NCBI RefSeq assembly: GCF_030435705.1 | Contig: NZ_CP129382.1 | Coordinates: forward strand, 1,054,001 to 1,118,000 | Direction of reading: 5' to 3' | DNA from: Rhizobium sp. SSA_523 | GTDB lineage: Bacteria > Pseudomonadota > Alphaproteobacteria > Rhizobiales > Rhizobiaceae | DNA: 64,000 bases | In this document: positions 55,711 to 64,000 of the stretch, piece after piece | How positions within the stretch are numbered: position 1 is the stretch's first letter | Layout: each line of letters starts with the position of its first letter | Translations under genes and position numbers: made by a program | Notes under the pieces: model-generated | The model's database searches: none | Told to the model about the DNA's origin: nothing | Seen by the model: only the letters and a program-made list of their open reading frames with translations

Positions 55711-57315
55711 ATGTTCGAAGATCTGATGAGCGATTACGGCAGCAGGCTGTTGATCGCAGTTGCCGGAGTCGGCCTCGGTCTCGTCTGCCTGTTTGTCGTG
55801 CTGATGCTGCTGAGGCGCCGGCGCGGCCCTGCTCCCTTCCTGCGCGGCGGCAAGAACCGCCAGCCGCGGCTGCAGGTTCTCGATGCGGCAGCGGTCGATG
55901 CGCGCCGGCGCATTGTCCTGATCCGGCGCGACGAGGTCGAGCATCTGGTGATGATCGGCGGCCCGACCGATGTCGTCATCGAAAGCGGCATAGGCGGCCA
56001 GGCTTATCAGGCCCAGACCTATCAAACCCATGAGGGCCAGATACACCAGGGCGGCCAACAGGGCCTTCCGCAGCCGAAACCCTCCGAGCAATTGCAGGCT
56101 CCGGCCGAGCCCGTGCGGCTGGACAGGCCGCTGCAGCCGGCGCAACTATCGGCGCCCCAGGCAGACGCCCCTGTAGACCTTCCGGCCTCTGCCGCGGCCT
56201 CTGCCGCTTCCCTCGCCTCTACCCCTTCACCTTCCCTCGCCTCTACCCCTTCCCCTGTCCCTTCCCCTGCGCCTGCCTCGATCCCTGTCACGGCCAAGTC
56301 CTCCGCCCGGGCCTCTGCTCCGGTCCTTGCCGCTGGTCCGGCGTCGGGGCTTGCTGCTCGCGAACCCGTTCGTGAGGTTGCCCGTGAGACCGCCCGTGAG
56401 ATGACCCGTCAGGCCGCCGGGATTGGGTCCGGCGCGGCGACGTCCGCGCCATCCGCCCCCGCCGAGAGGATACAGGCACCCGTCGCACCGGCCCTTGAAC
56501 CGACTTTCGAACCGACCCTGGAGCCGATCGCAAAGCCCGCATCCGAGCCGGTCCCCTCCGTCGATGCCGATCTCCCGAAGCCTGTCGAGGCCGCAGAGAT
56601 GCAGCCGCCTGCGCCGCGCATCGACCTGGACGAGCCGCGGCCGGAACCGGCAAGGGTGACGCCGGCAGCAGCGCAGCGGCCGGCCATGGCTGCGCAACCG
56701 GCGCCACGTCCGGCCGGTCCGACGCGGTCGGAGCCTTTCGTCTCCACCACGACTGCGCGACTGGAGCCGCGTCTGGCTGGCGATGGCGGGCCGGAAATCG
56801 ATATCGACCCGCCGGCCGAAAGCGTGGCCGCGCCACAGCCGGCGCCTGCGCCGCAGGCTGCCCGCCTGCCGGAGCATGCCACGCCGGATATCGGCGCGGC
56901 GAGCGACGCTCTTGATGCGGCACGGCGTCGGGTCTTCCAGCCGGCGCTTGATCGCACGCCGGAGGCGCCCATTCGCACGCCTGAGGAATTTGACAGGGTG
57001 ACTCCGGCCGCCTCCCCCTCCGGACATTTGACTGCCCAGCCCGTATCCTTGCGTGGTTCCGACAGCAGCACCCCGGCTGGCCAGGCCGCCCGGCCGCATA
57101 TGCTGGGCAGCGATTTCGACCGGATCCTCGAGGAGGAGATGGCGCAGAATCTCGCAGGCGATCCGCCGACCGCCATGCCGAGACCCGGCGGCCTTCAGGG
57201 TCGGCGCGAACCGGCTGCTCCGCGGCTCACCGGCGCCACGCCGGAACCCTCGCTGCAGCAGGAGGTGGCGCGGATCTTCGGCGAAATGTCGGTGACGCGC
57301 GAGGACCGCACCTGA
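55711..57315 (+). CDS. FliO-like membrane protein with a long Pro/Ala-rich tail
   Basis: A 534-residue protein. One amino-terminal membrane helix (LLIAVAGVGLGLVCLFVVLM) is followed by a FliO-like core: LQVLDAAAVDARRRIVLIRR and DEVEHLVMIGGPTDVVIESG. FliO is an accessory protein of the flagellar export gate, but this match is only to the short core. From about residue 105 to the end the chain is very rich in Pro, Ala and Glu. The tail includes 24-base repeats (56207-56254) and 12-base repeats (56371-56418) and is probably disordered. No flagellar gene is near; it sits between cckA and dksA. The ATG at 55711 has AAGGAG upstream. Confidence 0.7.
   Translation: MFEDLMSDYGSRLLIAVAGVGLGLVCLFVVLMLLRRRRGPAPFLRGGKNRQPRLQVLDAAAVDARRRIVLIRRDEVEHLVMIGGPTDVVIESGIGGQAYQAQTYQTHEGQIHQGGQQGLPQPKPSEQLQAPAEPVRLDRPLQPAQLSAPQADAPVDLPASAAASAASLASTPSPSLASTPSPVPSPAPASIPVTAKSSARASAPVLAAGPASGLAAREPVREVARETAREMTRQAAGIGSGAATSAPSAPAERIQAPVAPALEPTFEPTLEPIAKPASEPVPSVDADLPKPVEAAEMQPPAPRIDLDEPRPEPARVTPAAAQRPAMAAQPAPRPAGPTRSEPFVSTTTARLEPRLAGDGGPEIDIDPPAESVAAPQPAPAPQAARLPEHATPDIGAASDALDAARRRVFQPALDRTPEAPIRTPEEFDRVTPAASPSGHLTAQPVSLRGSDSSTPAGQAARPHMLGSDFDRILEEEMAQNLAGDPPTAMPRPGGLQGRREPAAPRLTGATPEPSLQQEVARIFGEMSVTREDRT
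56207..56254 (+). repeat. 24-base tandem repeat in the FliO-like gene
   Basis: CTTCCCTCGCCTCTACCCCT plus four bases is repeated with one or two changes (56207-56230 and 56231-56254), encoding Ser/Pro/Ala-rich octapeptides. Confidence 0.9.
56371..56418 (+). repeat. 12-base tandem repeat in the FliO-like gene
   Basis: Four units of the form CGTGAGnnnGCC encode R-E-x-A-type tetrapeptides; the last has CGTCAG. Copy change keeps the frame. Confidence 0.85.
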
Positions 57316-57521
57316 TCCATTGACCGGACGTTCGGCCAGGCCCGAGGCAGTGCTGCATCGGGCCGCATCCGGGCGGAGCGGAGAAACGTGGCAGTGCCTT
57401 GCTTCAAGAGCTCCCCCGCCTTTGGCTTTTCGTCGCCGACTCGACCAGCCTTTGTCGGCTCAGCTGGTCTTCGCCAAACATTTCGGTCGCGCAAACCCGG
57501 CGTGGCTTGGAAGGCGGCCAT

Positions 57522-57549
57522 AAAAAAGGCACGCGGTAAAGGCGTGCCT
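57522..57549 (-). terminator. Intrinsic terminator of dksA
   Basis: On the minus strand AGGCACGC and GCGTGCCT form an eight-base-pair stem with a seven-base loop, followed by six T. It lies 36 bases after the dksA stop. Confidence 0.9.
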
Positions 57550-57585
57550 GGAAATTGCTGAGTCGCTTGAAAAGAGGGGCGCCGT

Positions 57586-58005
<420 letters not shown>

Positions 58006-58278
58006 CGCGATTCTCCTGAAGAACAGCTCTCACGCGGCGTCCTATACTCCATTCTCACCTGCCGATTCAAGCCTTAGAACCGCGAAGTCACCATTTTTAA
58101 AACTGACATAAAATTCGGCTAAATGATTAATCCTTAAGCTCTTTCAGTAAAACCGACAGATATTCAGCTCTAATCACGATTCGCTTGATGGCGAACTATC
58201 CGCCTCTTGACGGTGTTGACGGACATCGCGAGAACAGGCTACTCGAAGCCACCAGCCCTTTGCGCGCGAACCTGAAAA

Positions 58279-58788
58279 ATGCTTGTTTTCGATCCTCCTC
58301 CGTTCCGCGTCTTTCTGCTGCGCCATGCAAGGGCCGGCTGGGCTGAGCCGGGCGGGCGCGATTTCGACCGTCCGCTTGACGATCACGGTTTTGCCGAAGC
58401 GGAACTGGTGGCGGCAAAGGCGGCGGACCGCCACCCTGCCCCGGACCTGATCCTCTCTTCGACCGCGCTGCGCTGCCGGCAGACGGCGGAGGCCCTTCAC
58501 CGCGCTTTCGGCGAGGATGTCGAGATGGAGATGATCGACAGTCTCTACAATGCGCCGCTGGAGACCTATCTCGAAGTCCTGTCGGGGCAGAAGCAGGCGG
58601 GCTCGGTGATGATCATCGGCCACAATCCCACCATGGAAGAACTTCTGGAAGCCCTTCTGGGGCGCGACCGCACGGCGGCCGTCATTCCGAGCGGCTATCC
58701 CACGGCCGGCCTTGCGGTTCTCGATCACGGCGGCGCGCATCAGGCCCTGGCCGGCGCCTGGACGGTGAAGGACTTCATCACCGCGTGA
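58279..58788 (+). CDS. SixA-like histidine phosphatase
   Basis: A 169-residue histidine phosphatase of the SixA group. The phospho-acceptor histidine lies in LLRHARAGW, and the second histidine in IIGHNPTMEEL; the arginine of STALRCRQTAEAL belongs to the same site. SixA of E. coli removes phosphate from histidine phosphotransfer proteins, so action on a phosphorelay or PTS protein is possible. The ATG at 58279 gives MLVFDPPPFRV. It precedes the ycjX-ycjF pair by 150 bases. Confidence 0.88.
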   Translation: MLVFDPPPFRVFLLRHARAGWAEPGGRDFDRPLDDHGFAEAELVAAKAADRHPAPDLILSSTALRCRQTAEALHRAFGEDVEMEMIDSLYNAPLETYLEVLSGQKQAGSVMIIGHNPTMEELLEALLGRDRTAAVIPSGYPTAGLAVLDHGGAHQALAGAWTVKDFITA

Positions 58789-58938
58789 AGTCCCCTTCCG
58801 GCGGGCGTCTCCACCCTTGTCATTCAGGTCGCGCGGCCTTGTCAGGCAGCTCACCTGCCGGCAAAGGCGCCGGCGCCACCTTTTTCCGTGCGGCTCGGTC
58901 TCTATATAGGATGCCATAGAGACAAATGGGTTCCTGCC

Positions 58939-60411
58939 TTGCCGCCATCACTCACCTCCTTCAAAGACGATGCGCTGATCGCCCTCGACAATCTTGGCGA
59001 CCGCGCCAGCAGCCTCGTTCATCCGACGATCCGGCTCGGCGTCACCGGCCTGTCGCGCGCCGGCAAGACCGTGTTCATCTCCTCGCTGGTACACAACCTC
59101 CTGCATGGCGGACGCCTGCCGCTCTTCGAGCCCGTCCGCTCGGGCCGCGTCTCCTCCGTGAGGCTCGAACCGCAGCCGGATGACGCCATTCCGCGTTTCC
59201 AGTACGAGGACCATATCCAGGCGCTGGTGCGCGACCGCATCTGGCCCGACTCGACCAGGGCGATCTCGGAGCTCCGGCTGACGATCGAATATCAGAGCGC
59301 CAGCGGCTGGGGCCGCTTTTTCTCCGCCGGGCGGCTGTCGATCGACGTTGTCGACTATCCTGGCGAATGGCTGCTGGACCTGCCTTTGCTCGGCCAGACC
59401 TACCGCAGCTTCAGCGCTGCGACCACCGAGCTTGCCGCGCACGGCGTGCGCCGAGAACTTGCGGAAAACTGGCTGGCCCTGGCAAACAGCATCGATCCTG
59501 CCGCGCCGGCCGAGGAAATGACGGCGCGGCGTTTGGCCGAGGCCTTCTCCGCCTATCTGCGGGCCTGCAAATCGGATGAGCGCTCGCTCTCCACCCTGCC
59601 GCCCGGCCGGTTTCTGATGCCGGGCGACCTCGACGGCTCGCCCGCCCTGACCTTTGCGCCGCTTCCCAACCTGCCTGACACGCGGTTTGAGAAAGGCACG
59701 CTCGGCGCCATGATGGAACGCCGCTTCGAGGCCTATAAGTCGGTTGTCGTCAAACCCTTCTTCCGCGAGCATTTCGCCAGGCTAGACCGGCAGATCGTCC
59801 TGATCGACGCGCTCCAGGCGCTCAATCGCGGGCCGGAAGCGCTGGCCGATCTGGAACGCGCTCTGTCGGACGTGCTGGCCTGTTTCCGTCCGGGCACCAA
59901 CTCGCTTCTCTCCTCCCTCATGGGGCGGCGGATCGACAAGGTCTTGGTGGCGGCCACCAAGGCCGATCACCTGCACCATGAAAGCCATGACCGTCTGGAA
60001 GCCCTGACGCGCCGGCTGGTCGACCGGGCCATCCACCGCATCGGCATGTCCGGCGCCGGCATCGACGTCATGGCGATCGCCTCGGTGCGGGCGACGCGAG
60101 AAGGCACAGTGCGGCATGGCGGGGAAACGCTGCCGGTCATATCGGGCACGCCCATGGCCGGCGAGCGGATCAATGGCGAGACCTTTGACGGAAAACGCAA
60201 AACAGCCATATTTCCCGGGGACTTGCCGGAAAGACCGGATTCATTGTTCCAAGCAGCGGATTCTGAATCTGAAGCATCTGCGCTACCGCATTTGAATATC
60301 GTCCGTTTCCGGCCGCCGGAGCTTGAGGCAGGGGGCGGCGCGACCCTCTCGGTCCCGCATATCCGGCTCGACCGGACGCTGCAGTTTCTGTTTGGAGATC
60401 GGCTGGCATGA
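58939..60411 (+). CDS. ycjX: YcjX-family P-loop protein
   Basis: A protein of about 490 residues of the YcjX (DUF463) family. The P-loop is VTGLSRAGKTVFISSLVH. Further GTPase-like blocks are DVVDYPGEWLLDLPLLGQ, IVLIDALQALNRG and VLVAATKADHLH. In E. coli ycjX-ycjF lie in the phage-shock (psp) regulon, and YcjX binds GTP; its cell role is not settled. The start is uncertain: TTG 58939 gives LPPSLTSFKDDALIAL, as in relatives, while a GTG at 58888 would add 17 residues. It overlaps ycjF by four bases (ATGA). No psp genes are visible here. Confidence 0.9.
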   Translation: MPPSLTSFKDDALIALDNLGDRASSLVHPTIRLGVTGLSRAGKTVFISSLVHNLLHGGRLPLFEPVRSGRVSSVRLEPQPDDAIPRFQYEDHIQALVRDRIWPDSTRAISELRLTIEYQSASGWGRFFSAGRLSIDVVDYPGEWLLDLPLLGQTYRSFSAATTELAAHGVRRELAENWLALANSIDPAAPAEEMTARRLAEAFSAYLRACKSDERSLSTLPPGRFLMPGDLDGSPALTFAPLPNLPDTRFEKGTLGAMMERRFEAYKSVVVKPFFREHFARLDRQIVLIDALQALNRGPEALADLERALSDVLACFRPGTNSLLSSLMGRRIDKVLVAATKADHLHHESHDRLEALTRRLVDRAIHRIGMSGAGIDVMAIASVRATREGTVRHGGETLPVISGTPMAGERINGETFDGKRKTAIFPGDLPERPDSLFQAADSESEASALPHLNIVRFRPPELEAGGGATLSVPHIRLDRTLQFLFGDRLA

Positions 60412-61526
60412 CGCGCAGGGATAAGACGGGCAATGACATGCCAGGCTCAAAACAGACGGAAGCGGGCACCGCCGCCGCCGCCGATCCGTCCGCGGCCAGC
60501 CGGAGGCCCGGCGCATTTCACCTTGATGAGGGTAGGACGACATCCGCGCGCCGCAGCCCGAAGGCCTTCGAGGACGGTATCGAGCTGACGCCGGAGGCCG
60601 ACGATCCCTTTCTCTCGCCGCCGGAACTCTCCGAGTCAGATCTCGACGTCGCCCTTCCCCGCCGGCGCGGCTTCTCCTGGGGCAAGCTGGCGCTCGGAGC
60701 CCTCTCCGCCTTCCTTTCCCTCGCCTTCTGGCTGTGGGCGGACCGCATCGTGCGCGATCTCTTTGCCCGCGCCGACTGGCTGGGCGTGGTGGCGATCGCT
60801 CTCGTGTCCATCGCAGCGCTTGCCCTTGCTGTCCTTATCGGCCGCGAGATGATCGGCCTGATGCGGCTCGGCGCCGTGCAGACGCTGAAGGCCGAGGCGC
60901 TGGACATTTCGCCCCGCACGGCGCCGAAGACCGCGCGCCATCTGGTGAACCGGCTCGAGACCATACTTTCCCATCGCGCCGAAACGGCGAGAGGGCGTGC
61001 AGCCTTGGCCGCGACCAAGGACGACATCATCGATGCGCCGCAGCTTCTGGATCTCGCGGAGCGCGAGCTACTGGCACCGCTCGACAGGCGGGCGCGGGCC
61101 CTCATCCTTGCCGCCTCCAAACGCACCTCCGTCGTCACGGCCGTCAGTCCCCGAGCGGTCGTCGATCTCGCTTACGTGCTCTTCGAGGTCACGCGGCTGG
61201 TGCGGGCCATGGCCGAACTCTATGGCGGCCGGCCGGGAACCCTCGGCCTGCTGCGCCTGCTGCGCGACGTGATCGCCCATCTGGCCGTCACCGGCTCGAT
61301 CGCCGTCGGCGACAGCATTGCCCAGCAGGTGCTCGGGCATGGCCTTGCAGCCAAGCTCTCCACCAGGCTCGGCGAAGGCGTGATCAACGGGTTGTTGACC
61401 GCGCGCATCGGCATCGCGGCCATGGATCTGTGCCGGCCGCTTCCCTTCTCCGCCGTGAAACGACCTGGCATCGGAGACTTCCTGGGCGATCTTGCGCCGA
61501 TCACCGGGCGCGACCGAACGTCCTGA
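60408..61526 (+). CDS. ycjF: YcjF-family (TIGR01620) membrane protein
   Basis: A 372-residue inner-membrane protein of the YcjF/TIGR01620 family. An acidic amino part of about 90 residues is followed by two membrane helices (LALGALSAFLSLAFWLWAD and VVAIALVSIAALALAVLI). A soluble region and further hydrophobic stretches near the end follow (AVTGSIAVGDSIAQQVLGHG). Its ATG overlaps the ycjX stop (ATGA), so the proteins are made together and probably work as a pair. Their function is still obscure in E. coli. A CtrA-like inverted repeat starts 45 bases after the stop. Confidence 0.88.
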   Translation: MTRRDKTGNDMPGSKQTEAGTAAAADPSAASRRPGAFHLDEGRTTSARRSPKAFEDGIELTPEADDPFLSPPELSESDLDVALPRRRGFSWGKLALGALSAFLSLAFWLWADRIVRDLFARADWLGVVAIALVSIAALALAVLIGREMIGLMRLGAVQTLKAEALDISPRTAPKTARHLVNRLETILSHRAETARGRAALAATKDDIIDAPQLLDLAERELLAPLDRRARALILAASKRTSVVTAVSPRAVVDLAYVLFEVTRLVRAMAELYGGRPGTLGLLRLLRDVIAHLAVTGSIAVGDSIAQQVLGHGLAAKLSTRLGEGVINGLLTARIGIAAMDLCRPLPFSAVKRPGIGDFLGDLAPITGRDRTS

Positions 61527-61570
61527 TCCAGGGCGTTGCAAACAGGATGATGCGGCAAAAATAACCGCTC

Positions 61571-61597
61571 ATTAACCAATACGAGACTATGGTTAAT
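61571..61597. promoter_or_regulatory. Inverted repeat ATTAACCA-N11-TGGTTAAT, CtrA-half-site-like
   Basis: Arms at 61571-61578 and 61590-61597 pair perfectly. The minus-strand arm reads ATTAACCAT, containing TTAACCAT, a CtrA-motif form used in rhizobia. It lies 36 bases before the exported-protein gene, in promoter position. Confidence 0.5.
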
Positions 61598-61632
61598 CCT
61601 GTTCAGGACGCCGCTCGCCCAAGGAAAGTCAA

Positions 61633-62193
61633 ATGGTCTCGCGCTTCTTTTCTCTGAAAGGCGGGCTCTCTGCCGCCGCATCGCTCGCCCTCATCGCCTC
61701 GGTCGCATCAGCGCATGCAGCCTCCCGTGACCAGGTCTTCTTCGAAAATGCCGCCGGCGCCTGGAAGGGCCCGGGCGAGATCGTCGCGGGCAAATACAAG
61801 GGCACCAAGTTCACCTGCAACCTGGTCGGCGCGCCGAACCGCGCGGCCGAAGCCGGTATCACGCTGGACGGCACCTGCCGCGTCGGCGTCTTCAAGCAGC
61901 CGATGAATGCCGTCATAACACAGGCCGGCAGCAGCTATACGGGCAAGTTCCTGGATGGCGCCGACGGCAAGGGTCTCGATATCGTGTCCGGCGCCGTCAA
62001 TGGCGACAAGATCGTCGTCGGCATCAACCGCGCCAAGCTGAACGGCGCGATGATTGCCCGTATGCAGGACAACAACGCCATGAACATCACCATTTCGGTG
62101 AAGGTGGAGGACCAGATGGTTCCGGTCATCGGCCTTGCCCTGACGCGCGAATCCGCAACCGATCCGATGGCCGTCGGCGCAATCAAGCCTTAA
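61633..62193 (+). CDS. Exported protein of unknown function
   Basis: A 186-residue protein not recognised by family. A signal peptide covers about residues 1-30 (SAAASLALIASVASAHAAS). The mature part is short, has no membrane segment and contains two cysteines (FTCNLVGAP and GTCRVGVF) that could form a disulfide. Glycine-rich stretches (YTGKFLDGADGKGLDI) suggest a small beta-rich fold. Its 3' end overlaps the convergent folK gene by 11 bases. A CtrA-like inverted repeat precedes it, so cell-cycle control is possible. Confidence 0.75.
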   Translation: MVSRFFSLKGGLSAAASLALIASVASAHAASRDQVFFENAAGAWKGPGEIVAGKYKGTKFTCNLVGAPNRAAEAGITLDGTCRVGVFKQPMNAVITQAGSSYTGKFLDGADGKGLDIVSGAVNGDKIVVGINRAKLNGAMIARMQDNNAMNITISVKVEDQMVPVIGLALTRESATDPMAVGAIKP

Positions 62194-62725
62194 GCCCGCT
62201 GCGCCACCAGTCAGACGAGGGATCGTCGATTGCAATGCCTTTCGTATCGGCCTGGCCCAGCCAGGCCGAAACCGTTTTGCCGAAGACCCTGCGCTCGGCA
62301 GCGATGTCCGCCAGCGGCATCAAGACAAAGGCGCGCTCCTGCATGCGCGGATGCGGAATTTCCAGACCGTCTTCGTGGATTGTGAGATCGCCATAGGTCA
62401 GAACGTCGAGATCGATTGTGCGCGGTCCCCAGCGCTCGATGCGCACCCGTTTCATGCTCCGTTCTATCTCGAGGCAGAGGTCAAGCAGCGCCCTTGGCGA
62501 GAGCCGGGTATGGATCAAGGCGCAGGCATTGATGAAATCCGCCTGGTCGGTCTTGCCCCAGGGCGGTGTCCGGTACAGCCGGGAGACGGCAGACACCCGG
62601 CATTGCGCATGCGAATCGATCAGCCGCAGGGCCTCGCCCATGGCCTGCCGGGGATTGCCAAGATTGCCGCCGAGGCCAAGCGTCGCCTCCACGAAGGGGC
62701 GATCGTCAGGGCCTGTGTTCAACAC
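62183..62725 (-). CDS. folK: HPPK, 6-hydroxymethyl-7,8-dihydropterin pyrophosphokinase
   Basis: A protein of about 180 residues that transfers pyrophosphate from ATP to the pterin in folate synthesis. The signature is WGPRTIDLDVLTYG with the metal-binding aspartates, followed by IPHPRMQERAFVLMPLADI. TLGLGGNLG marks the start of the fold. The start is uncertain: GTG 62725 and TTG 62722 lie just after GGAGG, and an ATG at 62737 is also possible. It overlaps folB by about 20 bases. It runs in the order folP-folB-folK. Confidence 0.93.
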   Translation of the reverse strand: MLNTGPDDRPFVEATLGLGGNLGNPRQAMGEALRLIDSHAQCRVSAVSRLYRTPPWGKTDQADFINACALIHTRLSPRALLDLCLEIERSMKRVRIERWGPRTIDLDVLTYGDLTIHEDGLEIPHPRMQERAFVLMPLADIAAERRVFGKTVSAWLGQADTKGIAIDDPSSDWWRSGLKA

Positions 62726-63071
62726 GCACCTCCACATGGTCCAGAATGCCGGGGATCGGCACGCTCGGCTTGCGAACGGTGATCGCCGCGCGGAGAATCT
62801 GCGGAAAACGGGCGCACAAAGCCAGTGCGATGTCGTTGGCCAGCGCTTCGATGAGCGCCCGGCGTGTCGCCGTCACCACCTCCTCGATCACACCGAAGGC
62901 GTGCCCGTAATGCAGCGTTGCCTGCAGATCGTCCTCGGTCAGCGCCGCCCCCGCCGGCACTTCCAGCTCGGCATCGATGAAGAAGCGCTGGCCGAGCACC
63001 GATTCCTCCTTCAGCACGCCGTGGCGTGCGTAGAAGGCGCAGTTCTTCAAGATAATTGTATAGGTTTTCAA
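62706..63071 (-). CDS. folB: Dihydroneopterin aldolase
   Basis: A 121-residue enzyme that converts dihydroneopterin to 6-hydroxymethyl-dihydropterin, giving the substrate of FolK. Family blocks are NCAFYARHGVLKEESVLGQRF, DLQATLHYGHAFGVIEEVV and ALIEALANDIA, with the active-site tyrosine and lysine (VRKPSVPIPG). It starts in the stop of folP (ATGA overlap). The order folP-folB-folK is usual in alphaproteobacteria. Confidence 0.95.
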   Translation of the reverse strand: MKTYTIILKNCAFYARHGVLKEESVLGQRFFIDAELEVPAGAALTEDDLQATLHYGHAFGVIEEVVTATRRALIEALANDIALALCARFPQILRAAITVRKPSVPIPGILDHVEVRVEHRP

Positions 63072-63967
63072 GACCCTGCCTCCGGACCGGATGGATTTAC
63101 CGAGAGCACGGCATCGGCGATGCGCATCGCGTCCCGATTGGGGGCGACGGCATGCACCCTGACAATGCCGGCACCCTTCATGCGCAACACCGCCGTGGTG
63201 GCTGCGGTTCCGATGTCGCGATCGCCGGGTACAGCGCGATCGGTGATGCTGCCGATGAAGCGCTTGCGCGATGTGCCGGCAAGCAGCGGCAGACCCAGTG
63301 CATGCAGCTCCTCGAACCGGGCGATCAGTGCCAGATCGTCTGCCCGATCCTTGGCGAAACCGAAACCCGGATCGAGAACGATCTGCGCGCGCGTGACACC
63401 GGCAGCTTCGGCCAGTTGCAAGGACACAGCAAAGAAAGCCTGCTGATCGGCAATCAGATCCGGCAGGCGCTCCTGCTCGCGTCCCCGGCCGGTATGCATC
63501 ATCACCAGGCCCGACCGGCTCTCGCCCACCACACCGGCCATCTCAGGATCGAAGCGCAGGCCATAGACGTCGTTGACGATATGAGCGCCAGCGGCGATCG
63601 CGAGCCTTGCGGTGGAGGCCCTGTAGGTGTCGATCGAAATCAGCGCATCGGATCTTGCGCGAAGCGCCTCGATCACCGGCAGAACCCGATCCTGCTCCTC
63701 GGCCGGGCTGACCGGTTCGGCGCCCGGCCGCGTCGACTCGCCGCCGATATCCAGGATGCTCGCGCCCTCTTCGACACAAGCAAGCCCATGCGCGACGGCT
63801 GCCGCCACTCCCGCATGCCGGCCCCCGTCGGAAAAGGAATCGGGCGTACAATTGATGATCGCCATCAGCTGGCCGGTGGCGCCGAGCGTCAGGCTCCGGC
63901 CATGGCCCAGTTGCCACACCGTGTCCCGCCACAGGCGGATGACCGGTTTTTGATGGGGAAAACTCAA
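63068..63967 (-). CDS. folP: Dihydropteroate synthase
   Basis: A 299-residue TIM-barrel enzyme that joins hydroxymethyl-dihydropterin pyrophosphate to p-aminobenzoate; it is the sulfonamide target. The pterin-loop is IINCTPDSFSDGG, loop 2 is GGESTRPGAEPV and the end shows GTSRKRFIG and VRVHAVA. The start is a TTG at 63967 (MSFPHQKPVIRLW), with GGATC a little upstream. It is the first of the folP-folB-folK set. The upstream region past 63967 is cut by the window edge. Confidence 0.95.
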   Translation of the reverse strand: MSFPHQKPVIRLWRDTVWQLGHGRSLTLGATGQLMAIINCTPDSFSDGGRHAGVAAAVAHGLACVEEGASILDIGGESTRPGAEPVSPAEEQDRVLPVIEALRARSDALISIDTYRASTARLAIAAGAHIVNDVYGLRFDPEMAGVVGESRSGLVMMHTGRGREQERLPDLIADQQAFFAVSLQLAEAAGVTRAQIVLDPGFGFAKDRADDLALIARFEELHALGLPLLAGTSRKRFIGSITDRAVPGDRDIGTAATTAVLRMKGAGIVRVHAVAPNRDAMRIADAVLSVNPSGPEAGS

Positions 63968-64000
63968 GGTTTGATCCGATCTGAAAGGCTCACGAAGAAT

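Overview
The window is a 64 kb stretch of GC-rich chromosome (no mobile element, rRNA, tRNA or CRISPR seen) from an alphaproteobacterium, most likely of the Rhizobium/Agrobacterium group. Four things point there: a RirA-type iron operon of the sufS2BCDS1XA layout, the recA-cckA pair with TTAA-N7-TTAA CtrA-type sites, a DUF1476 F1-ATPase zeta-like gene beside purC, and a DksA that keeps only one of the four usual zinc cysteines. It is essentially core chromosome. The unusual material sits inside operons or in repeat-bearing tails.

Layout. 1-2.2 kb: the end of a MacAB-like export system. 2.3-10.2 kb, minus strand: one long SUF iron-sulfur operon (sufS2-like, sufB, an MNT-HEPN gene pair, sufC, sufD, sufS, sufT/sufX, sufA) behind a promoter whose -35 region overlaps an IRO (RirA) box. 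10.4-22.5 kb: alpha/beta hydrolase, GGDEF cyclase, tyrS, a 1138-residue AsmA/DUF3971 protein, bcp, DUF455 protein, an M23 peptidase behind a CtrA site, DEAD-box helicase and a Nudix hydrolase. 22.6-28.5 kb, minus strand: a tightly packed operon of flavin reductase, MoxR ATPase, CoxE-like VWA protein, two XdhC-family proteins, a MoeA-like/MocA fusion and a TfoX_N protein. This looks like a maturation kit for a molybdenum hydroxylase whose structural genes are not here. 28.9-38.2 kb: solute-binding protein, rpe, membrane protein, purB, tannase-family esterase, RBBP9-like hydrolase, a CtrA-site-linked PAS-GGDEF-EAL protein and the DUF1476 protein.

38.5-46.3 kb: purC-purS-purQ, a lipoprotein, a PagL-like outer-membrane protein, purL, bolA, grxD and a Bcr/CflA-type MFS exporter. 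46.4-55.2 kb, minus strand: IMPase-family phosphatase, ttcA, alaS, recA with a LexA-type box, and cckA. 55.7-64 kb: a FliO-like protein with a long Pro/Ala tail, dksA, SixA-like phosphatase, a ycjX-ycjF pair, an exported protein of unknown function and folP-folB-folK.

How they work together. The SUF operon, BolA and Grx4 form an iron-sulfur assembly and iron-sensing set. The pur genes encode the late steps of IMP synthesis with the three-subunit FGAM synthetase (PurL/PurS/PurQ). CckA is the kinase that feeds CtrA, and CtrA-type sites occur in front of three genes in the window. The best candidates for something new are the MNT-HEPN pair coupled to sufB, the orphan Mo-hydroxylase maturation operon with flavin reductase and TfoX_N partners, and a recurrent pattern of 8-24 bp tandem repeats in gene tails and spacers.
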